Assembly (NCBI GenBank): GCA_033549365.1
Contig: JAWSUF010000001.1
Coordinates: 248,001 to 312,000, forward strand
Source: Acidobacteriota bacterium
GTDB taxonomy: Bacteria; Acidobacteriota; Aminicenantia; Aminicenantales; Saccharicenantaceae
Length of the DNA stretch: 64,000 nucleotides
Direction: 5' to 3'
The position numbers and the translations under genes were made by a program. Of the stretch, positions 16,831 through 25,246 are shown one piece after another. Every line of letters starts with the position of its first letter. Positions within the stretch are counted from its first letter, which is position 1. The notes under the pieces were generated by a model. The model was not told the DNA's origin and searched no databases. It saw only the letters and a program-made list of their open reading frames with translations.

Positions 16831-18354
16831 TCAGTCGAGGGGGCCGACGGCCTTTTCGACCTCTTCCAGAATCTCACCTGAGCAAACGAGGCCTTTCATA
16901 ATGTTGTGGTCGGGATAAAGGGGCCGGTCTTCGTCGAGATGCGGGACGTGCCGGCGGATAACCCGGCGGGCGGTCTCTGATCCCCGGCCCGGCGTGAACG
17001 TCCGGAAATCGAGAGCTTGGGCCGCGGCCATAAACTCGATCCCCAAAATGCCGTAAGCGTTGTCCAGGATCTGTTCGTTTTTGAGCGCCGAGTTCATGCC
17101 CATGGAGACAAAATCCTCCTGATCGGCCGCGGCAGGAATGGACTGAATCGAGGCCGGCATGGAAAGAATCCGCTGCTCGACGATCATCATATCGGCCGTA
17201 TACTGGCTCAGCATCATGCCCGAAAACATGCCTGCTCCCTTCGTCAGGAAAGCCGGCAGGCCGACGCTCAGGGCCGGGTTTGTCAGCCGATTGAGCCGCC
17301 TCTCCGAAAGGACGCAAACCATGGTGACGGCCGCCCCGACCATATCCATCGGCAGGGCCACAGGACTCCCCTGGAAGTTGGCGCCGGTCAGGGTCAGGTT
17401 GAATTCCGGCAGGAAAATGGGATTGTCGGCCGTTGCGTTGAGTTCGATCTCGACCTGACGGCGGGCATGGGCGACGGCGTCGCGAGCGGCGCCGATGACC
17501 TGAGGCGACGAGCGCATGGAGTAGGCATCCTGGACCTTGGTCTTCATCTTACCCGTCTGAAGGTCCCCTCCCTCAATGCATTTCATGATCGCCCGGCTCG
17601 ACCGGATGGCGCCCTCGAATCCCCGCTCAACATGCAACCGAACGTCATATGGCTTGAGGTTGGCGACCAGAGCCTCGAGCGACATGGCACAGGCGATCTC
17701 GGCCTGCTTGATCCAGCGCCCGATATCGTGGAGATGAATGGCGCTCATGGCCGTGAGCATGTTTGACCCGTTTATGGCGGCCAGGCCGTCGCGCGCCTCC
17801 AGCCCCGGCACGGGAATACCGGCTCGATCCATCGCAACCTTCCCCGGCAATCTCTCGCCCTTGAAGAAGGCTTCTCCCTCACCCATCAAGAGAAGCGCAA
17901 TCTGGGACATGGGTGCCAGATCTCCACAGGCACCGACCGACCCTTTCCTGCAGACGACGGGCGTTACGCCCTTGTTCAGCATTTCCAGAAGCGTCAGCGT
18001 GATCTCGGGGCGACAACCCGACCGTCCGCGGGCATGAACATTGATCCGTCCGGCCATGGCGCCTCGAACGTGTTCGATCGGAGCCGGTTCGCCGATCCCC
18101 GCCGCGTGGTTATAGATCAGATATTTCTGGAACTCCCGGACTTGTTCGTCGCTGAGAACGATCTCGGAAAATTCCCCGATTCCCGTATTCGTGCCGTACA
18201 TGATCTCGCGGGCCGCGAGCTTTTTTTCGAGCATGGCCCGGCAGCTTTTGATCCTTTCGAGTGCAGCCGGGTCGAGGTCCACAGGTTCATTGTGTCGCGC
18301 AATAAGGACCAGATCTTCAATCGTCAGATGCAAACCATCGAGACGGACGGGCAT
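16831..18354 (-). CDS. hutH: Histidine/aromatic amino acid ammonia-lyase with Cys-containing MIO triad
   Basis: A 507-residue MIO enzyme of normal length. Y53 in YGTNTG, H83 in NHAAGIG, N195 in NGSN, Y279-R281 in YSMR and QED at 412-414 follow histidine ammonia-lyase, which converts histidine to urocanate. The cofactor triad is Ala142-Cys143-Gly144 (codons GCC TGT GGA at 17923-17931), whereas Ala-Ser-Gly is standard. The block NFQGSPVALPMD (327-338) is closer to phenylalanine/tyrosine lyases than to typical HutH, so the substrate is uncertain. No other hut gene is nearby. AAGGAGG precedes the ATG. Confidence 0.8.
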   Translation of the reverse strand: MPVRLDGLHLTIEDLVLIARHNEPVDLDPAALERIKSCRAMLEKKLAAREIMYGTNTGIGEFSEIVLSDEQVREFQKYLIYNHAAGIGEPAPIEHVRGAMAGRINVHARGRSGCRPEITLTLLEMLNKGVTPVVCRKGSVGACGDLAPMSQIALLLMGEGEAFFKGERLPGKVAMDRAGIPVPGLEARDGLAAINGSNMLTAMSAIHLHDIGRWIKQAEIACAMSLEALVANLKPYDVRLHVERGFEGAIRSSRAIMKCIEGGDLQTGKMKTKVQDAYSMRSSPQVIGAARDAVAHARRQVEIELNATADNPIFLPEFNLTLTGANFQGSPVALPMDMVGAAVTMVCVLSERRLNRLTNPALSVGLPAFLTKGAGMFSGMMLSQYTADMMIVEQRILSMPASIQSIPAAADQEDFVSMGMNSALKNEQILDNAYGILGIEFMAAAQALDFRTFTPGRGSETARRVIRRHVPHLDEDRPLYPDHNIMKGLVCSGEILEEVEKAVGPLD

Positions 18355-18667
18355 GGCACGCCTCCTTGTCGGAATTTACGGTAAGCTTATGACATCGTCA
18401 TGCGCCGCGTCAACCTGCGCGCAGGTCGTCAGATTAAATGATCTTGCATCCAGCTCAATCCTTTCGCTGATGAGCAAGTCCCTTCGGTCCGTCAATCCAA
18501 AAGTTGCTCAACAACCACTTGGCTTGGCGGCAACAGACCTTAATATCGGCGACGTTTCCCGCCGTCCATATTGTGATAAAATTATTTTGTTGTGCTCAGG
18601 GAAATTTTCATCACGGCAGGCCGGGCGGCCGAGGATTTCGAAGAACGATGAGACAAAGGAAATCGTC
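18355..18667. other. Divergent intergenic region, no gene seen
   Basis: These 313 bp separate the ammonia-lyase and YggS genes. I see a 12-bp perfect palindrome CCTGCGCGCAGG (18414-18425) and a smaller ATGAC/GTCAT pair (18390-18402) close to the lyase start, which could be regulator sites, but no convincing promoter pair and no protein-like frame. Confidence 0.4.
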
Positions 18668-19321
18668 ATGATTACAGAAAACGTCAAAGCTCTCATGGCC
18701 GAACTCCCGCCGGGCGTCGAGCTCGTAGCCGCGGCCAAGACGCGCGCGCCGGAGGAGATCATCGAAGCCGTCGAGGCCGGCGTTCGGATCGTCGGCCATA
18801 ATTATGTCCAGGAAGCCGCCCGCTCCATCGCAGCCCTCGGCCGTCGCTGCCGCTGGCACTTTATCGGCCACCTTCAGACGAACAAGGCCAAAGCGGCGGT
18901 CGAGATGTTCGACATGATCGAAACCGTGGACTCGGCCCGCCTGGCCCGGGAACTCGACAAGCGGGCCGCGGCGGCCGGACGGACGATGCCCATTCTCATT
19001 GAAGTCAACAGCGGCCGCGAACCCCAGAAACACGGCGTCTTCCCCGAGGATGTCGAGGCCCTCGCCCGGGAGATCGCCATGCTCCCCAATCTCCGCCTCG
19101 AGGGCCTCATGACCATGGGTCCGTTCGAAGGCGACCCCGAGGACGCCAGGCCCTATTTCCGCGAAACACGCCGCGTCTTCGACGCACTGGCCGCGTCCGC
19201 AATCCCGGGAATCGAAATGGCCCACCTCTCCATGGGCATGACCCACTCCTATCGCGTCGCGATCGAGGAAGGAGCGACCATGGTCCGCATCGGGACCGGG
19301 ATCTTCGGACAGCGGGACTGA
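18668..19321 (+). CDS. YggS/PROSC-type PLP homeostasis protein
   Basis: A 217-residue single TIM-barrel PLP protein, slightly shorter than E. coli YggS. K24 in AAAKTR is the PLP lysine; HFIGHLQTNK, GLMTMGP, SMGMTHSYRVAIEEGATMVRIG are diagnostic blocks, the last two binding the PLP phosphate. The family stores and delivers pyridoxal phosphate and has no enzyme activity known. The ATG at 18668 follows AAAGGA; longer frames upstream lack coding character. Confidence 0.9.
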   Translation: MITENVKALMAELPPGVELVAAAKTRAPEEIIEAVEAGVRIVGHNYVQEAARSIAALGRRCRWHFIGHLQTNKAKAAVEMFDMIETVDSARLARELDKRAAAAGRTMPILIEVNSGREPQKHGVFPEDVEALAREIAMLPNLRLEGLMTMGPFEGDPEDARPYFRETRRVFDALAASAIPGIEMAHLSMGMTHSYRVAIEEGATMVRIGTGIFGQRD

Positions 19322-19389
19322 ACCCGCACCACATCAGCGGCATCATCCTTCCAGGAAGCCGCCCGGCTTGAAGATCTGATCAAAAAGCG

Positions 19390-20718
19390 TCAACAGGCCT
19401 TGGGATCGTCTTCCGGACTATCCCCTTCGTCGTCATCGACGTCATCGGCGCGGCTGTCAACGTCGTCCTCGGCAACCTCATCAGCACATCCGTCCGCGGC
19501 GCCCGGCACCGGGAGAGCCTGCGCCTCGATGAGCGGCAATTCCGCCGGCTCCAGGCCGCGCTGTTTGCGAAGCTCGTCGATCTTTTCGAGAGGCCTTTCG
19601 AGCTGCCTTCTCCGCGTCGTGACCAGGCGGTGGTACTCCGCCTGAGCCTCGTCGAGTTTCCCGCCCATCTTGGACATGGAATCGACGAACTTACCCCACT
19701 GGGATCGGAAGGACCCGATGAGGCGCAGGATTTCGCCGGCCGTCTTCTCCATATTGAAGGTATCCATGGCCTGGCGGATGATGGCCAGGATGGCGAAAAG
19801 CGTGAACGGCGAGCACAGGATGACGCGGCTCTTCAGGGCATCGTCAATGATCCCGGGGTCATTCTGGTTGATGAAGGCATAGATCTGCTCGTTGGGAATA
19901 AAGAGCAGGACGTAGTCAAGCGTCCCGGCCTCGGGATTGATATAGTCGCGGGTGGTCACGGCTTTGACGTGGCCGCGGACGTCTCTTTGGAACTGGGCCC
20001 GGGCGGCCTCGCGCTCCATGTCCGTCTCCGACTCGAGAAAACGCATGTAGCCGGCCAGGGGGAACTTGACGTCCATATTCGCCCTCCGCTCGTTGGGCAG
20101 GAGGAAGGTGAAGTCGGGCCGTGAGCCTGATGTCTCCATGGTTTTCTGCTTGAGGTAGTTGACGCCCTCGACGAACCCGGCCAGCCGGAGGACATCCTCG
20201 GCCATCCGTTCCCCCCACTGGCCGCGCGCCTTGGACGAGGCCAGGGCCTCGCGGAGATGTCCGGTCGTCTCCTGGAGGCGGGCCGTCTGCTCGGCCGCCG
20301 ATTTGAGCTGGGCATCCAGATGTCCGAATTTCTTATCGCGGTCTTTTTCGAATTCGACGACCAGGGTGCGGACCTTGTCGAGGTCTTCCCTCATGGCCTC
20401 GATACTCCGGTCGATCAGGCGCTTTTTTCCCTCGAGTTCCTTCTCCCCGTCCTGGGTCTGGCGCTTGAGCCTCTCCTGGGCCAGGCTGAGAAACTGGTCG
20501 GTATTCCGGCTGAGCGCTTCGAGAGACAGGGTTCCGAAGGATTCCCGGACGCGGCCGAGGAACAGTTCGAGGTCCTGGATCTTGCGGTCTTCAGCCTGGG
20601 CGACAATCTCCCGGGCCAGGGCTTTGGCCTCACGCTTTCGTATCCAAAAAATGACGAGGACGACCGCAGCGCCGACAAGAAAGCCGGCGATGAAAGCGAG
20701 CGGCTCAGAAATCGTCAT
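19390..20718 (-). CDS. rmuC: DNA recombination protein RmuC homologue
   Basis: A 442-residue protein with an N-terminal membrane helix (about 6-26), a long coiled coil (about 40-170) and the RmuC nuclease-like domain (about 180-340) with GQWGE, RPDFTFLLPN, NMDVKFPL and DYVLLFIPNE motifs. RmuC limits inversion at short inverted repeats and has a PD-(D/E)XK-like core. The tail is strongly acidic (Asp-Glu rich, about 410-442). ATG 20716-20718 begins just before the helix and overlaps the FmdB gene by 14 bp. Confidence 0.9.
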   Translation of the reverse strand: MTISEPLAFIAGFLVGAAVVLVIFWIRKREAKALAREIVAQAEDRKIQDLELFLGRVRESFGTLSLEALSRNTDQFLSLAQERLKRQTQDGEKELEGKKRLIDRSIEAMREDLDKVRTLVVEFEKDRDKKFGHLDAQLKSAAEQTARLQETTGHLREALASSKARGQWGERMAEDVLRLAGFVEGVNYLKQKTMETSGSRPDFTFLLPNERRANMDVKFPLAGYMRFLESETDMEREAARAQFQRDVRGHVKAVTTRDYINPEAGTLDYVLLFIPNEQIYAFINQNDPGIIDDALKSRVILCSPFTLFAILAIIRQAMDTFNMEKTAGEILRLIGSFRSQWGKFVDSMSKMGGKLDEAQAEYHRLVTTRRRQLERPLEKIDELRKQRGLEPAELPLIEAQALPVPGAADGCADEVAEDDVDSRADDVDDDEGDSPEDDPKAC

Positions 20719-21082
20719 CGCCGCCGCCGGGGCCGAAGTCATCGCCGTCGCCGCCCATCCCGCCTTCGGCCTCCTCGACGGCCTGATCGATCTCGCTTTC
20801 GTAATCGTCGCCCATCTCATCCCCCATTTCGCGGCCCATTTTTTTTATCCAGCGGGCCACACTCTTCGGGTCGTTCTCATCAAGGCCGGCCAGGCTGGAC
20901 GGATCGGCCAGATTGTCGAGACGGCTCTCTTCGGAGCGGAAAACGGCCACGCGCGAAACGAGCTTGGTCATGTCCGCGGACCCGCAGGCCCGGCACTTCG
21001 GATCGAGCGCCGCGTTGACGGACAAGGTGAGGAATGACGTTTTTTTTCCGCAGGAGAGGCAGCGGTACTCGTAAATCGGCAC
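20705..21082 (-). CDS. FmdB-type zinc-ribbon protein
   Basis: A 125-residue protein. Residues 1-40 are the FmdB ribbon (MPIYEYRCLSCGKK, then C-x2-C in CRACG). The remainder is acidic and ends in a Gly/Asp-rich tail (GGMGGDGDDFGPGGGDDDF). FmdB ribbons are widespread regulators or assembly factors without a fixed role. It lies between a DUF362 gene and rmuC in one operon. Confidence 0.82.
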   Translation of the reverse strand: MPIYEYRCLSCGKKTSFLTLSVNAALDPKCRACGSADMTKLVSRVAVFRSEESRLDNLADPSSLAGLDENDPKSVARWIKKMGREMGDEMGDDYESEIDQAVEEAEGGMGGDGDDFGPGGGDDDF

Positions 21083-21097
21083 GGGGTGTGATCCTCC

Positions 21098-22000
21098 TCA
21101 GATCAGGATGTTTTCGGACCAGCCGATCCGGACGAGTTCGATGCGGTCCTCGGAACTGACGCCGAGGCCGTGTCGCGTATCGGCCAGGAAGACGTGATGA
21201 GGCGTCGGCTGGAGCGGCCGGTCGTCGCCGAAGTACTCGCGGCGCTTGGCCTCGAGAATCCGAAGCCCGATGACGTCGGCGGCCACCGGATCGCGGCTGA
21301 CGATGAAACCCTTGTACTCCCAGACATATTCCTTGCTGAAGCTGTGGGGGCCGACGCCGTGGAACTGCGGGGTCAGTACCGAAAGGATATTGAGGCGCGT
21401 CTTGCCCTTGACTTCGGGGAGATACCAGATCTTGGCCAGGTCGGCGCAGGTGTCGCCGTGCCATTCCGCGGGGCGCGGCACGAAAGTGATGTAGTTCTTG
21501 ATCAGGCTGCCGACACCCGACCAGTTGTGCGTCCGGGCGGGCCGGGCGTTGATCAGGGCGGTCGCCTGCTGGAAAACGGGATTGCGAAGGACGCCCCTGT
21601 CATCGATACCGATTCTGTCCTCGGCGACCCCGGCACCCATCACGCGGCCCTTGAGGACCTGCTCGACCTCGGTTGTCGTCGGAATGAAGCGCCAGACATT
21701 GGACTTGATGCCGACGATGTCGTCGGGCCGGATGAGGGTTTTCCAACCGGCGAGCGCGTCCGTCTCTCCCGTTATGGCGGAGACGGCCTCGTCGAGCATC
21801 CGGCGGACGACATCGGGATCCGGCGTGCCGTCGGCTCGGAGGGCGCCCGTATCTCGGACGAGGACGACGCGGGCTTTTTCTGCCCCCGATGCGGGATTCG
21901 TCAGTGGTCCGCTTTTCAGGGCGGGGACGAACGCCGCCGCCAGGGGGGCAACGGACGCCGCCTTGAGAAAATCTCGGCGGGTGATTGTTTTCTTGGCCAT
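21098..22000 (-). CDS. Tat-exported DUF362 protein
   Basis: A 300-residue protein with a twin-arginine signal (TRRDFLK at 8-14, then a hydrophobic stretch to about 30). The body carries DUF362 blocks: DDIVGIKSNVW near 92, an internal GVGSLIKNYITF, and SRDPVAADVIGLRILE near 235. No 4Fe-4S Cys motif is seen. Tat export suggests a folded, possibly metal- or cofactor-bearing protein. It is 36 bp downstream of the DUF6599 gene and 15 bp upstream of fmdB. Confidence 0.8.
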   Translation of the reverse strand: MAKKTITRRDFLKAASVAPLAAAFVPALKSGPLTNPASGAEKARVVLVRDTGALRADGTPDPDVVRRMLDEAVSAITGETDALAGWKTLIRPDDIVGIKSNVWRFIPTTTEVEQVLKGRVMGAGVAEDRIGIDDRGVLRNPVFQQATALINARPARTHNWSGVGSLIKNYITFVPRPAEWHGDTCADLAKIWYLPEVKGKTRLNILSVLTPQFHGVGPHSFSKEYVWEYKGFIVSRDPVAADVIGLRILEAKRREYFGDDRPLQPTPHHVFLADTRHGLGVSSEDRIELVRIGWSENILI

Positions 22001-22036
22001 GTCTCCTCCTTCTTTGACGTCAAACGAACGTGCCGG

Positions 22037-22939
22037 TCAGAAGCCGGAACGCTCGAAATTCAACAGCGTTTCAGCGGCCCGTTCGGCCGCAGCGGATTCC
22101 GAGGCCGCGCCGATGACGACGACCAGGCCTCGCCCCGACGACCGGAGCGCGGTATAGCGGCCTTCCTCGGTCCGGGCGATGCCGGCATCCGAGGCGTCGG
22201 GCATGTAGATTTCACGGAATTTTTGGAAGGCCTCAAGCGCGGCATCGGCGGAGGGATAGGCAACCGCCAGGATACGCAGGCCGGCCGGGTAAGAGCCGAG
22301 AACGGCGGAAGTCTCCGGACCCAGGTCCAGGAGGTTTCCGTCGGCGACGAAGAAGTGATAGTTCAGCACGTGGTGGGTACGGAAGAGGCGGACGGTTGCG
22401 GTGTCGAGGCCCTTTTCCGGCAGAACGCCCAAAATGGCGGGGCGGGGCGCTTCATCGGGGATGGCGGTGGCGATGCGGCGGCCGAGATCGAGGACGGCGG
22501 CCCGGGTCTCTTCGTTTTCGGCTTCCGCATAGATCGAGGCGAAATAGCGGTCTTTCCAGAAGGAAAGGAGACCGCCCTTGTAGGTCGAACCCTGGCCGAC
22601 GGAGGCGTCCTCGCCTTCGAGGTCGTGGGTGAAAACGCCGAGAGCGTCTTCGGCCGATCCCATATCGAAGAGATCGACGACGAGATCCGGCGCATCCGGC
22701 TTTTCAAAGCGGCGGGCCAGGACGCGGCAGAAATTGTAGGACCGATAGACCTCGCCTGCGCCGTTGATGTAATCAAAGATCGTCTCGGGGTCGAAGACTT
22801 CGTCGCCGGAGGCGTTCCAGCCGGAAACCTCCGAGGGAACCAGGACGGCGAGATCCGGGGCCTCGGCAGTCGTGTCTTGCGCCATGAGCCCTCCCGTAAG
22901 AATAGAAATGAGAAACAGAAGGACGAATTTCCCTTTCAT
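22037..22939 (-). CDS. Exported DUF6599-like protein
   Basis: A 300-residue protein with a signal peptide (1-20, cut after GGLMAQ). The block FDYINGAGEVYRSYNF at 53-68 followed by VDLFDMGSAEDALGVF resembles the DUF6599 signature (F-x-YINGAAE-x-Y) as I remember it. These proteins are common near DUF362 genes in Acidobacteriota-type genomes. The function is unknown. The ATG was chosen because it opens the signal peptide; an upstream frame of over 100 residues has no coding look. Confidence 0.72.
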   Translation of the reverse strand: MKGKFVLLFLISILTGGLMAQDTTAEAPDLAVLVPSEVSGWNASGDEVFDPETIFDYINGAGEVYRSYNFCRVLARRFEKPDAPDLVVDLFDMGSAEDALGVFTHDLEGEDASVGQGSTYKGGLLSFWKDRYFASIYAEAENEETRAAVLDLGRRIATAIPDEAPRPAILGVLPEKGLDTATVRLFRTHHVLNYHFFVADGNLLDLGPETSAVLGSYPAGLRILAVAYPSADAALEAFQKFREIYMPDASDAGIARTEEGRYTALRSSGRGLVVVIGAASESAAAERAAETLLNFERSGF

Positions 22940-23046
22940 CGAGTAAATTGTACCATAAACACGGAACGCGCCGAAAGCCGGATTTCGCGCCGTTCTCATG
23001 CGTCTTTCCGACTGCACATCTTTCCCGACAGGGATATGCCGCAGAT

Positions 23047-23844
23047 TCATTCCTCCATTTTTTTCCGGACGAAAGCCAGCCGCCCGGAGGCATGGATGAG
23101 GGCGGCTGTCGTCGGGCATCTCATCAGGAAGGCATTCAGGCGGTTTCCGAAGCCGGGGATGCAGACGGCCTTGCGGCGGCGACGGAGAGAGCGGAGAGAG
23201 ATCCGGACGACTTTCTCCGCGGTCATCCACATGAAGGCGGGAATGGCGGATTTGTCCATGCCCATGACTTGATGGAATTCCGTATGGGTGAAACCCGGGC
23301 AAAGCGCCTGGATGCGGATGTCCGTTTCTCGAAGTTCGTTCTGAAGACTCAGGGAAAACATGACTTGAAGCGCCTTCGAGGAGCTGTAAATCGCACCGGA
23401 GAGCGTCGAGAAGGCGGCGACTGAAGAGACATTGATGAGGGCTCCGCGATTCCGGGCGAGCATTCCGGCAAGGGCGGCCCGAGCCAGGCGGATGAAGGCG
23501 ACAATGTGAACTTGGATCATTTCGAGGGATGGTTCGATCGGCCGGGTGGCAAAGCGGCCGATACGGCCGAAGCCGGCGTTGTTGATCAGGAGGTCGAGGT
23601 CGGGGGTTGCGGCAATTTTTTTTTCCAGACGCTCGATGTCCGATGTTTCGACGAGGTCGGCCGGAATGATTTCGACGGATATGCCGAATTGTTTTTCGAG
23701 ATCCGCGGCCAGGGCCTCAAGCCTGTCTTTTCGCCGAGCCGTAAGGATGAGATGCGTTCCCGAGGCGGCCAGTTGACGGGCGAATTCCTCGCCCAGCCCT
23801 GCCGAGGCTCCGGTGATGAGCGCTTTTCGAATATCATGCATCAT
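23047..23844 (-). CDS. Short-chain dehydrogenase/reductase (DltE-like)
   Basis: A 265-residue classical SDR: the TGASAGLG nucleotide loop, NNAG at about 89-92, catalytic Ser in NVSSVAAF and Y-x3-K in IYSSSKA. The CPGFTHTEFH segment after the active site is typical of the DltE/YdfG-like group, which reduce ketones of lipid-type or unknown substrates. The C-terminal part is basic and hydrophobic (RRRRKAVCIPGFGNRLNAFLM), perhaps a membrane-touching helix. Confidence 0.85.
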   Translation of the reverse strand: MMHDIRKALITGASAGLGEEFARQLAASGTHLILTARRKDRLEALAADLEKQFGISVEIIPADLVETSDIERLEKKIAATPDLDLLINNAGFGRIGRFATRPIEPSLEMIQVHIVAFIRLARAALAGMLARNRGALINVSSVAAFSTLSGAIYSSSKALQVMFSLSLQNELRETDIRIQALCPGFTHTEFHQVMGMDKSAIPAFMWMTAEKVVRISLRSLRRRRKAVCIPGFGNRLNAFLMRCPTTAALIHASGRLAFVRKKMEE

Positions 23845-24171
23845 AGGGGATGCTCCTTTTCCATTGCTTTCGATCCGCTGCAGTCTTGAAAAGCACAGCG
23901 GCCGATAGATATGACAGCGGACAGCATAGCCGATGCCGCCTCCCTTGTCGACCCCTCCGACCCCTCTGCTTTGGCTGCTGGAAATTACTCATAATAATGG
24001 ATTTATCTCTTTATTGGGGCTTAAAACGCAAGATTTTTTTAGATTTTATTTGATATCAACGACTTCCAGCAGCCAAAGCAGACAAAGCAGACAGAAAGAA
24101 AGGACGAGAAATGGGAATCGACATGAAGAAAATCAATTGGAACGGCTATTATGTTCTGATAGAATCGGTGC
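23845..24171. other. Divergent intergenic region carrying palindromic element copy 2
   Basis: Apart from the element at 23968-24079, the 327 bp between the SDR and GH130 genes show no protein-like frame. A short frame beginning ATG 24111 overlaps the GH130 start in another phase and I do not regard it as a gene. Confidence 0.4.
23968..24079. repeat. 112-bp palindromic intergenic element, copy 2
   Basis: GCTTTGGCTGCTGGAA (23968-23983) and its exact complement (24064-24079), extended by CT/AG to 18 bp on each side. The AT-rich core is the most diverged among the four copies although total length is still 112 bp. Confidence 0.85.
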
Positions 24172-25125
24172 ATGAGGCGCAGCGGCAGAAACCCGATCCT
24201 GACCCGAACGAACATTCCGGACCGCCATCCGGCGCTTCGCGACGTGACTTCGATTTTCAATCCCGGCGCCGTTCGATTCGGAGATGACATTCTCCTTCTC
24301 CTCCGCGTACAGAATCGGGGGCGGGAGACGTTCTTCCTCAAGGCCGTGAGCCGGGACGGCATCGATTTCCGGATCGATCCCTCCCCTATCGTTTTCCGGG
24401 GTATCGAGAAGGTCAAGGAGCCCGTCTATCACTGTTACGATGCCCGGATCACGCGCATCGAAGATCGTTTTTATATCCTTTTCGCCATGGACATGGACGG
24501 ACGCTGCAGTCTGGGTCTGTCCGTGACCGACAATTTTGAAACATATGACTTCATCGGGATTGTGTCCCGCGGCGATGTCCGAAACGGCGTTCTCTTCCCT
24601 GAGAAAATCGCCGGACGTTTCCTGTGCCTGGACCGCCCGAATAAAGTCCGCGTCGCCGACGGGCCCGTCTCCGGTTCGGACATTCATCTTTCGGAATCCG
24701 AAGACCTCATCGAGTGGCGGGACCGCGGGGTTGTTGCCTCAGGGCGTTTTCATTATTGGGATGAACTCATCGGTCCGGGTCCGCCGCCCGTCCGGACGCG
24801 CCACGGCTGGCTTCTCGTCTACCACGGCATCGCCCTGCACTACCAGCCCATCTACCAGGCCGGGGTCATGCTGCTCGATCTCGAACGCCCGGAGCGCGTG
24901 ATCGCCCGCGGCCGCTACAACATCCTCGAACCCCGAGAGCTTTACGAGCTCACGGGACAGGTTCCCAACGTGGTCTTTCCCTCCGGCATGATTGTCGAGG
25001 GCGATCATCCGAAGGACGGAGCGCCCGACGAGGCGCGCGGCCTTCTCTATTACGGCGCCGCCGACACAGTCGTCGGCCTGGCCGAGTCCACGATCGGCGA
25101 ACTCGTCGCCGCCTGTCGCACCTGA
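24172..25125 (+). CDS. GH130 glycoside phosphorylase/hydrolase acting on beta-mannosides
   Basis: A 317-residue five-bladed propeller enzyme of family GH130. RNPILT near residue 6, SIFNPGAVRFGDDILLLLRV, YHCYDARIT (with the catalytic Asp region near 92) and GPPPVRTRHGWLLVYHG are characteristic. GH130 enzymes phosphorolyse or hydrolyse beta-1,4- or beta-1,2-linked mannose; the exact linkage is not readable. The ATG at 24172 has no good ribosome site, but the next residues are the normal N-terminus of the family. Confidence 0.87.
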   Translation: MRRSGRNPILTRTNIPDRHPALRDVTSIFNPGAVRFGDDILLLLRVQNRGRETFFLKAVSRDGIDFRIDPSPIVFRGIEKVKEPVYHCYDARITRIEDRFYILFAMDMDGRCSLGLSVTDNFETYDFIGIVSRGDVRNGVLFPEKIAGRFLCLDRPNKVRVADGPVSGSDIHLSESEDLIEWRDRGVVASGRFHYWDELIGPGPPPVRTRHGWLLVYHGIALHYQPIYQAGVMLLDLERPERVIARGRYNILEPRELYELTGQVPNVVFPSGMIVEGDHPKDGAPDEARGLLYYGAADTVVGLAESTIGELVAACRT

Positions 25126-25130
25126 ATCCT

Positions 25131-25242
25131 GCTTTGGCTGCTGGATTTAGCTGATAATAAACAACTTAGAATTTTTTCGGCCGGAAAAACAGCTATTTAA
25201 GCTCCAATTCATTTGTTATTAGTAACTTCCAGCAGCCAGAGC
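25131..25242. repeat. 112-bp palindromic intergenic element, copy 3
   Basis: GCTTTGGCTGCTGGA (25131-25145) and TTCCAGCAGCCAGAGC (25227-25242), flanked by CT/AG. The core resembles copy 1 (both share GATAATAAA and a TTTTCG-x-CCG-AAAAA centre). It fills the gap between two converging genes, where its hairpin could end transcription. Confidence 0.85.
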
Positions 25243-25246
25243 AGCC

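Noticed and set aside
21170-23272. A 700-codon open frame on the plus strand
   Set aside because: It is antisense to the DUF362 and DUF6599 genes, whose motifs and signals are clear. Long antisense frames are common in GC-rich DNA, and this one has no recognisable domain.
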